From assembly GCA_944322325.1 (NCBI GenBank), contig CALUOQ010000010.1:1-64000 (forward strand): a stretch of 64,000 nucleotides of DNA, read 5' to 3'. The notes below the pieces were generated by a model. The model was not told the DNA's origin. It saw only the letters and a program-made list of their open reading frames with translations, and made no database searches. This DNA comes from an uncultured Alloprevotella sp. GTDB taxonomy: Bacteria > Bacteroidota > Bacteroidia > Bacteroidales > Bacteroidaceae. Both the position numbers and the translations under genes were made by a program. Of the stretch, positions 18,939 through 27,219 are shown one piece after another. How positions within the stretch are numbered: position 1 is the first letter of the stretch; each line of letters starts with the position of its first letter.

Positions 18939-19343
18939 ATGAAACTGTTACGTATCTCCTTCTTCGCTGCGCAGCAGTCGTTCATGACGACTGCTCCCCT
19001 TGGAGCCCCGCCCCACCAGGGCGGCATTTTCGTCTGCCTGTGGCCTCACTTCCACGTGGTCCGCGCCACGCCCCGCGTCGTGATGGATGTCCGCGCCATC
19101 ACCCGGCTGGCCGACCGCCGCGCCGTGGTGCCGGCCTGTCGGAGCGATCGCGACCACCTGACGGGGCACCGCTGTGCCTGCATGGCCGGCCTGAACCGCG
19201 CTTGGACGGAGGCCGAGCTCGGCAGCTTTGCGGCCGACCCACTCTGCCCGCTGATGCGGAAAAGCACCGGGCGGGGGAAAGAGTATGTCAAGCGCGTGCT
19301 AACCGTCCGGTCCGCCGTATGCCCGCCGACGACCGCGAACTGA
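18939..19343 (+). CDS. Possible hypothetical protein overlapping the sigma factor start
   Basis: A 134-residue frame (MKLLRISFFAAQQ...) that ends 25 nt inside the sigma factor gene. I do not recognise it. In favour: its codons have G or C at most third positions through nearly its whole length, like neighbouring genes, whereas the sigma frame extended upstream over the same DNA reads as Arg/Pro-rich shadow. It contains 'RAWTEAELGSF' and a few Cys/His pairs but no motif that I can name. Against: no homologue known to me, and a candidate leader function is equally possible. If real, the overlap suggests translational coupling with the sigma factor. Confidence 0.42.
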   Translation: MKLLRISFFAAQQSFMTTAPLGAPPHQGGIFVCLWPHFHVVRATPRVVMDVRAITRLADRRAVVPACRSDRDHLTGHRCACMAGLNRAWTEAELGSFAADPLCPLMRKSTGRGKEYVKRVLTVRSAVCPPTTAN

Positions 19344-19858
19344 TAGCCGCGCTGCGCGACGACCTCGACTGGGGCTTCAGCCGGCTCATGGTGCGCTACG
19401 CCGAGCCCGTCTATTGGCACGTCCGGCGTTTGGTCGTGGACCATGCTGACGCCGAGGACGCCGTGCAGGAAACGTTTGTCCGCGTCTATCGCTCGTTCAG
19501 CCGCTTTCGGGGCGATACGTCGCTCGCCGTGTGGATTTACCGCATCGCTACGCGCGAAGCCCTGCGCTGCATCGCTCAGCGGGGCGGAGCGCCGTGTTCG
19601 CTTGACGCTCCCGGAACTCATGCGGCCGCCGTGCCCGCCGACGCCGAGGTGGACTACACCGACGTCGAGGCTGTGTGCCTGCAACGCGCCATACGGGCCT
19701 TGCCCGCCCGGCAGCAGCTCGTGTTCACCCTGCGCTACTACGACGAACTGGACTACGAGGAAATCGCACGTATCACCGACTCGAACGCGGCTGCCGCCAA
19801 GGCGAGCTTTCACGTGGCAAAGGAAAAAATCAAAAAATGGTTAATCGAAAATTCTTGA
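19319..19858 (+). CDS. ECF-type RNA polymerase sigma factor
   Basis: A 179-residue sigma-70 family member with only regions 2 and 4. Region 2: 'LMVRYAEPVYWHVRRLVVDHADAEDAVQETFVRVYRSF', split here by key residues D, Q, F and R in 'AEDAVQETFVRVYR'. Region 4: 'LPARQQLVFTLRYYDELDYEEIARI' in the helix-turn-helix. ATG 19319 gives a standard ECF N terminus (MPADDRELIAALR). It is followed after 4 bp by a small membrane protein and then an exported Spy-like protein, a gene order common in Bacteroidetes envelope-stress systems. The genes it controls are unknown. Confidence 0.9.
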   Translation: MPADDRELIAALRDDLDWGFSRLMVRYAEPVYWHVRRLVVDHADAEDAVQETFVRVYRSFSRFRGDTSLAVWIYRIATREALRCIAQRGGAPCSLDAPGTHAAAVPADAEVDYTDVEAVCLQRAIRALPARQQLVFTLRYYDELDYEEIARITDSNAAAAKASFHVAKEKIKKWLIENS

Positions 19859-19862
19859 ACGC

Positions 19863-20237
19863 ATGATGAAACCCGCAGATGACTTCTCCTCCGTCGGCAA
19901 GCGTATGCCCTACCGCGTGCCGCCCGGTTTCTTTGAGCGTCTCGAGCTGCAAGTGAGGGCCGAGGCTGCCCGTCGACGCACAATGCGGCTGGCCCGCCGA
20001 CGCATCGCTTGGGGCGGACTGACCGTGGCTGCCGTCGTGGCGGCGCTGTGTTTCCTGGTCGGTCGACCTGCTGTACGAGTGCCTGCGCCCGCCGACGGCC
20101 TTGCAGACATCGAGCAGGCCTTCGCGCGGCTCAGTGCTGAGGACCAGGCGTTTGTTATCGAAATGTACAGCGACGACGTCTTCCTGCAAGGGGAGGACTA
20201 TGCCGCGCTTAACTCCCTTATACTTAAATACAAATGA
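19863..20237 (+). CDS. Small single-TM protein, probable anti-sigma factor
   Basis: A 124-residue protein with an N-terminal cytoplasmic part (1-48, 'MPYRVPPGFFERLELQV'), one membrane segment at about 49-67 ('IAWGGLTVAAVVAALCFLVG') and a short acidic C-terminal part. The start MPYRVPxGFFE-like segment is typical of short proteins placed after ECF sigma genes in Bacteroidetes. No zinc-binding anti-sigma motif (HxxxCxxC) is present. The role as anti-sigma factor is inferred from position: 4 bp after the sigma gene, with a 4-bp overlap (ATGA) with the next gene. Confidence 0.7.
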   Translation: MMKPADDFSSVGKRMPYRVPPGFFERLELQVRAEAARRRTMRLARRRIAWGGLTVAAVVAALCFLVGRPAVRVPAPADGLADIEQAFARLSAEDQAFVIEMYSDDVFLQGEDYAALNSLILKYK

Positions 20238-20677
20238 GACAGAAATTCATAGTTTTGATGTGGCTGTGGGTGGCTTCGCTCGGAGCGGTAAGCCTCACGG
20301 CCCAGGAGAACGGACAGCCGCGCCTGGCGCGCGAGGAACTGGCCGAGGCGCAGGCCCGCCATATCGCCAGTGCCATGCAACTCGACGACAGCACCAGCCG
20401 CAAGCTCATCGACACGTATTGCCGTTTCCAGCGCGAGGTGTGGAGCCTCGGACCCCGAACAGGGCGGTCCGGCGCCCGCGGAGCGCACAAGGACGCCGAC
20501 CGCGCCATACGTGATCGGATGGCGCGGAGTCAGCAGCTGCTCGACCTGCGGGTGAAGTACTTCGACGAGTATCGCAAGTTCCTGACCGCCGAACAGGTGG
20601 CCCGTCTGTATTTGCTGGAGCACGAAATCATGGAACGGCTGTCGCGGAAAGCGGAGCAAGGAGGGCGCGGGAAATAG
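20234..20677 (+). CDS. Spy/CpxP-like periplasmic protein
   Basis: A 147-residue exported protein with a signal peptide (cleavage near SLTAQ) and a helical, charged body: 'ARHIASAMQLDDSTSRKLIDTY', 'RSQQLLDLRVKYFDEYRKFLTAEQVARLY'. The last part, 'KYFDEYRKFLTAEQ', resembles the LTxxQ segment of Spy/CpxP chaperone-like sensors. Its gene overlaps the anti-sigma-like gene by 4 bp. The arrangement sigma, anti-sigma, Spy-like suggests that this protein senses or buffers envelope stress; that is inferred from context and weak similarity. Confidence 0.7.
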   Translation: MRQKFIVLMWLWVASLGAVSLTAQENGQPRLAREELAEAQARHIASAMQLDDSTSRKLIDTYCRFQREVWSLGPRTGRSGARGAHKDADRAIRDRMARSQQLLDLRVKYFDEYRKFLTAEQVARLYLLEHEIMERLSRKAEQGGRGK

Positions 20678-20825
20678 TCAAAGCATGCCGACGTGATGGT
20701 TCGCGCTGCCATGATTGGGCCGGGTGTCTTTGGGCTACTCCCCCACGGGGTGGTCAGTATTTGGAACGCAGGGTTACCCTTTTCGGCCAAAGCCGGAGTC
20801 ACGTGGTGCGCGTAAGATGACAGGA

Positions 20826-20866
20826 GGGCGTCCGTCGCGCGGGAGGTGCGGCGGACGCCCGTTTTT
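20826..20866 (+). terminator. Rho-independent terminator after the sigma-factor operon
   Basis: Stem GGGCGTCCG / CGGACGCCC (20826-20834 and 20852-20860) followed by GTTTTT. The 148 bp before it (20678-20825) contain small hairpins but no gene that I can support. Confidence 0.8.
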
Positions 20867-21482
20867 ATGCCCCGGCCCGTTCTGTTACCGGCCAGCGGTT
20901 GCCGATGTACTCGGGGTGGCTGGTGGACTTGACGACGCGAGCTGGGACGCCGGCCACCGTCGTGCCGGGCGGGACGTCGTGGGTGACGACAGCGCCGGCC
21001 CCCACCGTGGCACCCGCGCCGACCTTGACGTTTTCGACGAGGCAGACGGTAGGCCCCACGTAGACGCAGTCGCCGATGACAGCGGCCTCGCCGCGGTTGG
21101 ACCCGACGGTGGTGAACTGGCTGAGGTTGACGTTGTGGCCGATGACGGCGGTGGGATTGACGATGGTGCCAAAGGCGTGGCCGACATAGAGGCCGAAGCC
21201 GATGCGCGTCGTCGGGTAGATTTGCAGTCCGTACCGACGAACGTAGCGCCGGTGGAGCAGCCGGGTCAGCGGGTAGAGCCAGCCGCGATGGGCCGACAGC
21301 CGCAGCCAGAAGCTGAAGCCGAAGGCGGGATTGCGCAGGCCGTAGAGCCACATGCGCGGCAGGGAGGCGCGCCGACCGGTGTAGCGGAAATAATCACTGC
21401 GGATGTACTCGACGCACTCCGCGTAGTTTTGCGGCAGACGGGGCAGGCCGTCGGACGCAGGGGTGTAGAGACGTTGTACCAT
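20865..21482 (-). CDS. Serine acetyltransferase-like left-handed beta-helix acyltransferase
   Basis: A 205-residue protein with hexapeptide repeats in its C-terminal half ('GLYVGHAFGTIVNPTAVIG', 'NLSQFTTVGS', 'CVYVGPTVCLVENVKVG', 'GAGATVGAGAVV') closing with 'VAGVPARVV', as in the CysE/WcaB group. The N-terminal helices ('YAECVEYIRSDYFRYTG') fit a serine acetyltransferase. It should transfer acetyl from acetyl-CoA to serine, or to a sugar if it belongs to a surface-polysaccharide pathway. The in-frame ATG at 21572 is rejected because a minus-strand terminator lies at 21546-21575; ATG 21482 gives a normal family length. It shares a convergent end with the Spy-like gene. Confidence 0.8.
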   Translation of the reverse strand: MVQRLYTPASDGLPRLPQNYAECVEYIRSDYFRYTGRRASLPRMWLYGLRNPAFGFSFWLRLSAHRGWLYPLTRLLHRRYVRRYGLQIYPTTRIGFGLYVGHAFGTIVNPTAVIGHNVNLSQFTTVGSNRGEAAVIGDCVYVGPTVCLVENVKVGAGATVGAGAVVTHDVPPGTTVAGVPARVVKSTSHPEYIGNRWPVTERAGA

Positions 21483-21545
21483 AGCTTTACTGAAACAGGG
21501 AGCGAACGCCACCTTTCCGGGCACGGCGAGGGCGAGGCGGAAGCC

Positions 21546-21575
21546 AAAAAGCGTGGACGGAATCTCATCCACGCT
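21546..21575 (-). terminator. Terminator of the candidate rod RNA
   Basis: On the minus strand AGCGTGGA (21575-21568) pairs with TCCACGCT (21557-21550), followed by a run of T (21550-21546). It decides the start of the acetyltransferase gene downstream. Confidence 0.8.
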
Positions 21576-21763
21576 CTGGGCTACTTGGCCTCGCCCTCCT
21601 AATAGGATAAGTTCCGCCCACGCTGCTTGCGCGGGCGTTCACGTGACTTATCCGGCTATTAGGACTGTTTACGGCCAAGTATTCAGAGCATGCCGAAGAA
21701 GTAGCAAACGCTACGGTTGGTTATGTCGTTTTTTTGTCTTAACTGTTCATAGGCACAGGGATT
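21546..21763 (-). ncRNA. Candidate rod-shaped structured RNA (6S-like shape)
   Basis: Nested minus-strand helices pair perfectly: 21583-21590 with 21673-21680 (8 bp), 21598-21604 with 21657-21663 (7 bp), 21605-21612 with 21646-21653 (8 bp, a 3-nt bulge between), and 21615-21619 with 21633-21637 near the tip. An outer 6-bp pairing (GCTCTG/CAGAGC) extends the rod, a 5' hairpin sits at 21701-21714 (GTAGC/GCTAC), and a terminator closes the 3' side. A TAnnTTTG box (minus TAAATTTG) at 21770-21777 sets the possible 5' end near 21763; no -33 box fits. The shape recalls 6S RNA, but I cannot assign a family. The rest of 21483-21928 holds no gene. Confidence 0.6.
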
Positions 21764-21855
21764 GCGTGACAAATTTACGGATTTCCTCCCGTTGAGCGGT
21801 ACGGGGTAGTGAAGTTTTCGTCCGCAGTCCGGCGGGAGACTTTCGGAGTGGGTGC

Positions 21856-21900
21856 AAAAAAAGCGGGGCGGCCGCCTCTGTCCATGGAAGCGCCGCCCCG
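21856..21900 (-). terminator. Terminator of the outer-membrane barrel gene
   Basis: Minus-strand stem CGGGGCGGC / GCCGCCCCG (21900-21892 and 21872-21864) followed by a T7 run (A run at 21856-21862 on the plus strand). Confidence 0.85.
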
Positions 21901-21928
21901 ATAGAGGGTTGTGCAGGAAGTGCTGACG

Positions 21929-22564
21929 TCAGAACATCCAAGCCACACCGAAGCGGAAGCTGCCGTTCTTGCTGTTGTTGTCGTCGTCAACCCAAGCGTT
22001 GTTGTACATCTTGACCAGACCGAAGTCGTAGCCGAGGCCGATTTGCAGGTGCTTTATCAGCTCAACGCCGAAGTGGATGCCGAGTCCGCAGTCGAAGCGC
22101 TTGGCATAGCCTTCGTCCGTGTCGCCGAAGAAATCCTCATCTTCGTCGTAGGAACCGGCTTCCCACTTGTTCTTGCCACCGACACCGACGGCAAAGTACG
22201 GGCCGAACTCGCCGAATACGCCCACCTTGTCGTTGAAGTCATAGCGGTAACCGACGCGAACGGGGATGGTGAGGTAGCCGGGATTGGACTTGTAGGTGAC
22301 GCCGTCCTCGCTCTTTTTGGCTCCCTTTTGGGCGTACTGGAAGCCCGTACCCAAGTAGACGTTGTCCGTGAAGTTGACGTCCACTTTCAGACCGACGTTG
22401 AAGCCTATGCGGCCGCAGGTCTCGTTGCTGTAGTAATTAGTGATGCGGTTTGCGGTCATGTCGAGGCCGATTCCGAAGCGCACCATGTCGCGACTTTGTG
22501 CAAAGGATGTTCCTACGCCACACAGCAACAGCCCCGCGAGGAGCCACATTCTCATCTTTTTCAT
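21929..22564 (-). CDS. Outer-membrane beta-barrel protein (PorT-like/OmpA-barrel type)
   Basis: A 211-residue exported protein with a signal peptide (cleavage near GTSFAQ) and alternating amphipathic strands throughout ('IGFNVGLKVDVNFTDNVYLGTGFQYAQ', split by turns such as 'KSEDG'), ending in Phe (GVAWMF) as barrel proteins do. An acidic loop, 'EAGSYDEDEDFFGDTDEGY', lies at about 137-155. The family is large and its members have varied or unknown jobs; I cannot name a ligand. It stands alone, with its own terminator. The 173 bp upstream contain no box pair that I could trust. Confidence 0.82.
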   Translation of the reverse strand: MKKMRMWLLAGLLLCGVGTSFAQSRDMVRFGIGLDMTANRITNYYSNETCGRIGFNVGLKVDVNFTDNVYLGTGFQYAQKGAKKSEDGVTYKSNPGYLTIPVRVGYRYDFNDKVGVFGEFGPYFAVGVGGKNKWEAGSYDEDEDFFGDTDEGYAKRFDCGLGIHFGVELIKHLQIGLGYDFGLVKMYNNAWVDDDNNSKNGSFRFGVAWMF

Positions 22565-22737
22565 AGCGGTTTGTTTTTTGAAGGGTGAATGTAAAGTTTT
22601 TTAGTCCCGGCGTAGCGGATTTGAGTCAGCTCCGACCGACTCCGTAGCGCCTGGACGGGTTGTATTAATAGCGAAGTTAGCGGTTTTAGGAATAAGTTGG
22701 TTAACTTTTTCTCAGTTTTTGAGGAAAAAGAGGCAGT

Positions 22738-23139
22738 TTAGCGCTTTTTTCCCGAGGATTCGGCTTTTCGGCGGACGACGACGGGAGCAAAGGCCGTCGT
22801 GAGGAGCACAAGAAGCCAAAGGTTGCCCGTGGCCGGGTCGTAGGCCGTGAGCAGTTCGGCGGGGGTGTGTCCTTGTGCCAACCCCGTCACGGTTTCGAAC
22901 GTAAGAGTCAGCAGGAGCCAGAGTCCGCCGATTTGTAGCCGGACTTTGGTGGAAAGTTTGCCCAGCCGGGGGAGCAGGGCCCACGTAGTCAGCAGAATGA
23001 GCAGACTGAGGGTGACGCCGCTCAGGGGCAAGGCCCATTGCCCTGCGACGGAGGTAAGCAAAAAATCCCGCGCACCACCATTGACGATGGCAAGCGGGAT
23101 GAAACACAGCCAGACGAGGAGGGATTTGGCGACGGTCAT
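22738..23139 (-). CDS. Small integral membrane protein, function unknown
   Basis: A 133-residue protein with four hydrophobic segments (about 3-20, 36-57, 70-87, 105-121) and a basic tail (VVVRRKAESSGKKR) that should face the cytoplasm. I do not recognise the family. It begins 6 bp downstream of the stop of the CPA2 antiporter gene on the same strand, so the two are probably co-transcribed; a supporting role for the transporter is possible but nothing in the sequence shows it. Confidence 0.65.
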   Translation of the reverse strand: MTVAKSLLVWLCFIPLAIVNGGARDFLLTSVAGQWALPLSGVTLSLLILLTTWALLPRLGKLSTKVRLQIGGLWLLLTLTFETVTGLAQGHTPAELLTAYDPATGNLWLLVLLTTAFAPVVVRRKAESSGKKR

Positions 23140-23145
23140 CGCGGT

Positions 23146-25440
23146 TCAGGGGGCGGATGGCGCGTGGGCAGGGGCAATACGCGCCGATTGCATGAGGCGG
23201 GCCAGATCGGGGGCCTCGCCTACGGCCCATACGGTGGCTCCTACGTCAAGGCGAGTGGTGGCGTCGGCCAGGGTGATGGTGCCGGCGTTGTCCTCAAGCC
23301 CGACGACCATGCAACGGTAGCGCTCGCGGATGGCGCTGGTGGCGACGAGCTGTCCGGCCCAGGGAGTACCGCGCTCGACAACGAAGCGGCGCAGGTGCAT
23401 TTCGCGGGCGGGGGTGCCGTCGGCCGGGCGGAGGGTTTCGGCGGCCATACGGTCGGCCAGGGCGCGCAGACTGTCGTCGTCGCCGATGACTTCGAGGCGG
23501 TCGGCCGGGAAAAGGCGCGTTTGTCCGTCGGGAATGTTGAGGCGCTCGCTGCCGCGCACCACGGCGGCTACCATAACGCCATGGCGGCGTCCGAGGTCGA
23601 GTTCGGCCAACGTACGGCCCGCCCAGACCGAGGCGTCGGGCAGTTCGAGCCGCGCGATGTGCACATTGCGTGAAAGGAGGCGGCCGGCGTAGGGCTGGTG
23701 GGGGCGGCGGGCGGCACGGGCGGCGGCTTCGCGCCAGTTGAGGTTGAGCCGGAACGTGCGCTCGAGGCGGATGCTGACATACTTGACCAGCCGCGAGGCA
23801 ATCATAGCCAGCACGATCAGCGCAGCAGCGATGACGTGAATCCACCAGCGCAGCGGAGAAAGGAAGTCGAGCACGTAGTAGACGGGCAGGACGGCGATGA
23901 CAAAACGTACGGCCACCGTGAGGTAGACGACGGCTCGGCTGAGCGTGCTTTTCCGCTCGAGGTGGCGGAAGGCGTCGGAGTGGTTTTTGCGCATCACGAT
24001 GGCGCGCAGGAACGGGGCTGCCACGCACAGCGTGAGCAGGCCGCAGACGGCATTGCCCGGCCAGTGGCCGAACACGCCGCGCGACAGCGGAAGCAGCACA
24101 CTGAACGCCAGCATGATGACGGCCACCGAGAGGGTGAAGTAGGCCGCTACCTGGCGCCCCAGGGCGCGAAGCAGTTCGGAGGCCGGACTGGGCTTGGCGT
24201 GGAGGGCGCGGTGGCGCGCGTTACGGCCGTTGTGCCGGCCGAAGGCCTGGCGCAGCGTGCCGGGCAGATGGTTGCCGACCCAGACAGAAGCCGGCTGGGC
24301 CGCCCGAATCATGTAGGGCGTGGTGAACGTGGTGATAATGGACACGGCTACGACCACCGGGTAGAGGAAAGAACTCGTTACGCCCAGCGAAACGCCCAGC
24401 GAGGCGATGATGAAGGCGAACTCCCCGATTTGCGACAGCGAGAAGCCGCACTGCATGGCCACCGGCAGTGGCTGGCCCGAAAGCAGGAAGGCGCCGGACC
24501 CGAATACGGCTTGCCCCACAAGAATGACGAGGGTGAGCACGACGATGGGGACGGCGTATTCCACAAGTACCGCGGGGTCGACCAGCATGCCGACGGACAC
24601 GAAGAATACGGCTCCGAAGAGGTCCTTGAGCGGTGCGACAAGGCGACCGATGGTTTCGGCCTCGATGGTTTCGGCTAGGATACTGCCCATCATGAAAGCG
24701 CCGAAGGCGGCACTGTACCCCATCTGTACAGCCACGACTACCATGAGAAAGCAGAGGCCAACGGCTACGACGACCATCGTTTCGCTGTTCATCCATCGCC
24801 GTACGCGGCGCAGGAACAGCGGGATGAGGTAAATGCCGACCAGGAACCAAAGCACCAGACAGAAAGCCAGCTTCAGCAGTGAGGCGGCGAGGTCTGCTCC
24901 TTCGAAAGTGCGGCTCACGGCCATGGCGGAGAGCACCACCATGAGCAGGATGCCCAAGATGTCCTCGAGTATGAGTACGCTGAGCACCTCGCCCGTGAAT
25001 TTCTGCGCCCGCAGCCCGAGATCGTCGAAAGCCTTATAGATGATGGTCGTGGACGACATGGCGAGCATACCGCCAAGGAACAGGCTGTCCATACGGCTCC
25101 ACCCGAACGCATGGCCGGCGGCCGAGCCCAGACTCATCATGGCGAAAATGACGATGCACGCCGCCATGACGGGTTTGAGTCCCATGGAGATTACGCGCTT
25201 GAAGCTGAACTCGAGCCCGAGGGTAAACATGAGGAACACTACGCCGATGTCCGCCCATACGCTGACGGTGTCAGCGTCGCTCACCGAGGGGGTGTAAGGC
25301 ATGTGGCGGCTGGTCAGAAAACCGGCCACGATGTAACCCAGTACGAGCGGCTGGCGCAGACGCTTGAAAAGCAGGGTAACCACGCCGGCGGTAATGAGAA
25401 TGAGGGCCAGGTCGCTGATGAGCGGGGGTAGGGCGGACAT
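23146..25440 (-). CDS. CPA2-type cation:proton antiporter with TrkA-C-like tail
   Basis: A 764-residue inner-membrane protein. The first 390 residues form an Na+/H+ or K+/H+ exchanger domain with about 12 membrane segments ('LGYIVAGFLTSRH', 'FMLGLEF'-type 'FLMFTLGLEFSFKRV', 'MSSTTIIYKAFDDLG', 'LEDILGILLMV', 'CGFSLSQIGEFAFIIASLG'). A second membrane block follows (about 430-560), and the C-terminal 190 residues are soluble with two TrkA-C-like segments ('LELPDASVWAGRTLAELDL' and 'LRRFVVERGTPWAGQLV'). It is likely to control K+ or Na+ and pH. The extra central membrane block is larger than in KefB. The start ATG at 25440 matches the conserved first helix. Confidence 0.88.
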   Translation of the reverse strand: MSALPPLISDLALILITAGVVTLLFKRLRQPLVLGYIVAGFLTSRHMPYTPSVSDADTVSVWADIGVVFLMFTLGLEFSFKRVISMGLKPVMAACIVIFAMMSLGSAAGHAFGWSRMDSLFLGGMLAMSSTTIIYKAFDDLGLRAQKFTGEVLSVLILEDILGILLMVVLSAMAVSRTFEGADLAASLLKLAFCLVLWFLVGIYLIPLFLRRVRRWMNSETMVVVAVGLCFLMVVVAVQMGYSAAFGAFMMGSILAETIEAETIGRLVAPLKDLFGAVFFVSVGMLVDPAVLVEYAVPIVVLTLVILVGQAVFGSGAFLLSGQPLPVAMQCGFSLSQIGEFAFIIASLGVSLGVTSSFLYPVVVAVSIITTFTTPYMIRAAQPASVWVGNHLPGTLRQAFGRHNGRNARHRALHAKPSPASELLRALGRQVAAYFTLSVAVIMLAFSVLLPLSRGVFGHWPGNAVCGLLTLCVAAPFLRAIVMRKNHSDAFRHLERKSTLSRAVVYLTVAVRFVIAVLPVYYVLDFLSPLRWWIHVIAAALIVLAMIASRLVKYVSIRLERTFRLNLNWREAAARAARRPHQPYAGRLLSRNVHIARLELPDASVWAGRTLAELDLGRRHGVMVAAVVRGSERLNIPDGQTRLFPADRLEVIGDDDSLRALADRMAAETLRPADGTPAREMHLRRFVVERGTPWAGQLVATSAIRERYRCMVVGLEDNAGTITLADATTRLDVGATVWAVGEAPDLARLMQSARIAPAHAPSAP

Positions 25441-25468
25441 GGGCGGTAGGTGTGTAGTGAGGGCCGGT

Positions 25469-27157
25469 TTACTTCAGTTCCTCAACGAGGGCAGCCGGCA
25501 GGTAGAATGTATTTTTCTTGTCGACGTACACGGTGACGGTAGGCAAAGTTTTCTTTTCCTTTCCGACCATAATCGTGCGGGTAAAGGCCGGGATGGTCAG
25601 TTGCTTGCCGCGTCGCCCTGGCGCTTTGACAATGAGTGTGGGACCGGCTTCGCCTTCTGCGGCGGGCTCGATGCGGCATTCGTAGTCGCGGAACACGGCG
25701 GTGTGCGGGGCGAAATACGTGTTGCTCATGCGGCTGAGCGAATCGGGAGCCATACCGAAGAGTGCGGCCATGTAGTGGTTGAGTTCCACGTTGGTGAGCA
25801 TGCCGCGCGGGGGAGTGCCCGTGGGATGGTAAGCGGCCAGGTAGACATCCTCGCCCGTGTGGCCATCGGTCGTGAAGCCGATGCTGCTGTGCTGGGTGTA
25901 GATTTGCGCAATCAGTCCGTCGAGCGAGTTGCTGTAGAGGGCGGTGTGGCCCGTAGCCTTGCGCTCTTTGACGGGAATGGGGCTTTGCTTGTATCCCTTG
26001 CAGTTGTCGAGGGCCTTCAGCTCGGCGTCGTTGAGCTCAAAACCGGTGTACTCGCGGAACAGGGCTTGGACCTCGCTGCGCGGATTGGCGTTGAGCTTGT
26101 CGGCCAGTCCCTCGGCGGTGAGCCTGTAGCGGGCGAGCTGTGCAAAGAGCTGGTCCTTCGACAGTCGGTCGTAGCCTTTGAGGTCTGCGCGGCCGATGCT
26201 GAGTCCGCTGTTGCCGTGGTCGGCCGTGATAATGACGGCCGTCTCACCATTGGCGCGGGCAAAGGCGAGCGCCTCGCCCACAGCGCGGTCGAAGGCGAGG
26301 AATTCAGTGTAAACGCCGGCAGGGTCGTTGTTATGGGCAGCCCAGTCGACTTTACTACCCTCGACCATGAGGAAAAAGCCGTTAGGGTTGCGCGACAATT
26401 TGCTGATGGCGGTGCGCGTCATCTCGGCAATGGACGGCTGGCGAGTGGTGTCGCGGTCAAGGTCGTAGTCCATCTCCCGGTTGCCGAAGAGGGCCCACAT
26501 GCGGCGGGCGGTGTCGGCGCGCATACCGGTGAGGTCGTCGCGGTAGACGCTGTGTCCCTCGTTGCGCAACTGCTCTTCCTGCGCCTCAGTGAGGAGCGAG
26601 GTGCCGCCGCCTATGACGACGTCGAGCCCGTTGCTGACCATCTGCGGCACAATCCACTCGTACTTGCCACGGTTGTAGCTATGCGCGGAACAGTCGGCCG
26701 GAGTGGCGTGCGGGAACTCGCAGGTAATGACGAGGCCCGTAGCTGCATTGCGGTTGATGCGGGCCGCTTCGAGCAGCGTCAGCGTCGGTTGGTAGGCGCG
26801 GGCGGTGTCGATGGGGAAGAGGTCGGCTTCACCGCACGAGTAGGGGTAGGTCGAGACGAAACCGGAGATACTAGGCTGGCCCGACATGTAGCACGACGTG
26901 GTCGGGGCGGAGTCGCCGATGGGGGCATTGGAGGAACTGGTGCGCACGGTGCCGCAGAGGTACGGGTCGAGGTTGAGCTTCTGGTTCGCGGGGTTGCGGT
27001 AGAACTGCATCCAGCGGGCGAGGGAAACGCTGCTGAGCGAAGTGCCGTCGCTGATCATGAGGATGATGTTTTTCACTGGGCGGACTGTGTTTTGTCCCAT
27101 TGCGAGCGATGGGAGAAAGCCAAGCACTGCCGCAGCGAGAATAAGTTTCTTTTTCAT
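25469..27157 (-). CDS. Alkaline phosphatase (PhoA superfamily)
   Basis: A 562-residue exported phosphomonoesterase with a signal peptide (cleavage near SLAMGQ). The metal and nucleophile motifs are in order: D37 in 'LMISDGTS', S83 in 'GDSAPTTS' (nucleophile), 'EGSKVDWAAHNND', 'ITADHGNSG' and 'DGHTGEDV'. It should release phosphate from organic esters in the periplasm. A serine follows Asp82 as in E. coli PhoA, so the serine-type mechanism is expected. It lies between GH20 (62 bp upstream) and the antiporter (28 bp downstream), all on the minus strand, so they might form one long transcript from the PepT promoter. No PHO box was identified. Confidence 0.92.
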   Translation of the reverse strand: MKKKLILAAAVLGFLPSLAMGQNTVRPVKNIILMISDGTSLSSVSLARWMQFYRNPANQKLNLDPYLCGTVRTSSSNAPIGDSAPTTSCYMSGQPSISGFVSTYPYSCGEADLFPIDTARAYQPTLTLLEAARINRNAATGLVITCEFPHATPADCSAHSYNRGKYEWIVPQMVSNGLDVVIGGGTSLLTEAQEEQLRNEGHSVYRDDLTGMRADTARRMWALFGNREMDYDLDRDTTRQPSIAEMTRTAISKLSRNPNGFFLMVEGSKVDWAAHNNDPAGVYTEFLAFDRAVGEALAFARANGETAVIITADHGNSGLSIGRADLKGYDRLSKDQLFAQLARYRLTAEGLADKLNANPRSEVQALFREYTGFELNDAELKALDNCKGYKQSPIPVKERKATGHTALYSNSLDGLIAQIYTQHSSIGFTTDGHTGEDVYLAAYHPTGTPPRGMLTNVELNHYMAALFGMAPDSLSRMSNTYFAPHTAVFRDYECRIEPAAEGEAGPTLIVKAPGRRGKQLTIPAFTRTIMVGKEKKTLPTVTVYVDKKNTFYLPAALVEELK

Positions 27158-27219
27158 GAGGAGGTAGTTTGTTTCTTGTGTGAGTAATGTTTTATTCGTT
27201 TTGTGCCGGGAGGATGTGT

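Noticed and set aside
20678-20825. Possible RNA or gene remnant after the Spy-like gene
   Set aside because: Small hairpins (for example CCCC/GGGG) are present, but there is no consistent fold, promoter or coding pattern.
21483-21572. N-terminal extension of the acetyltransferase to ATG 21572
   Set aside because: A rho-independent terminator on the same strand lies at 21546-21575, and the extension has no family similarity.
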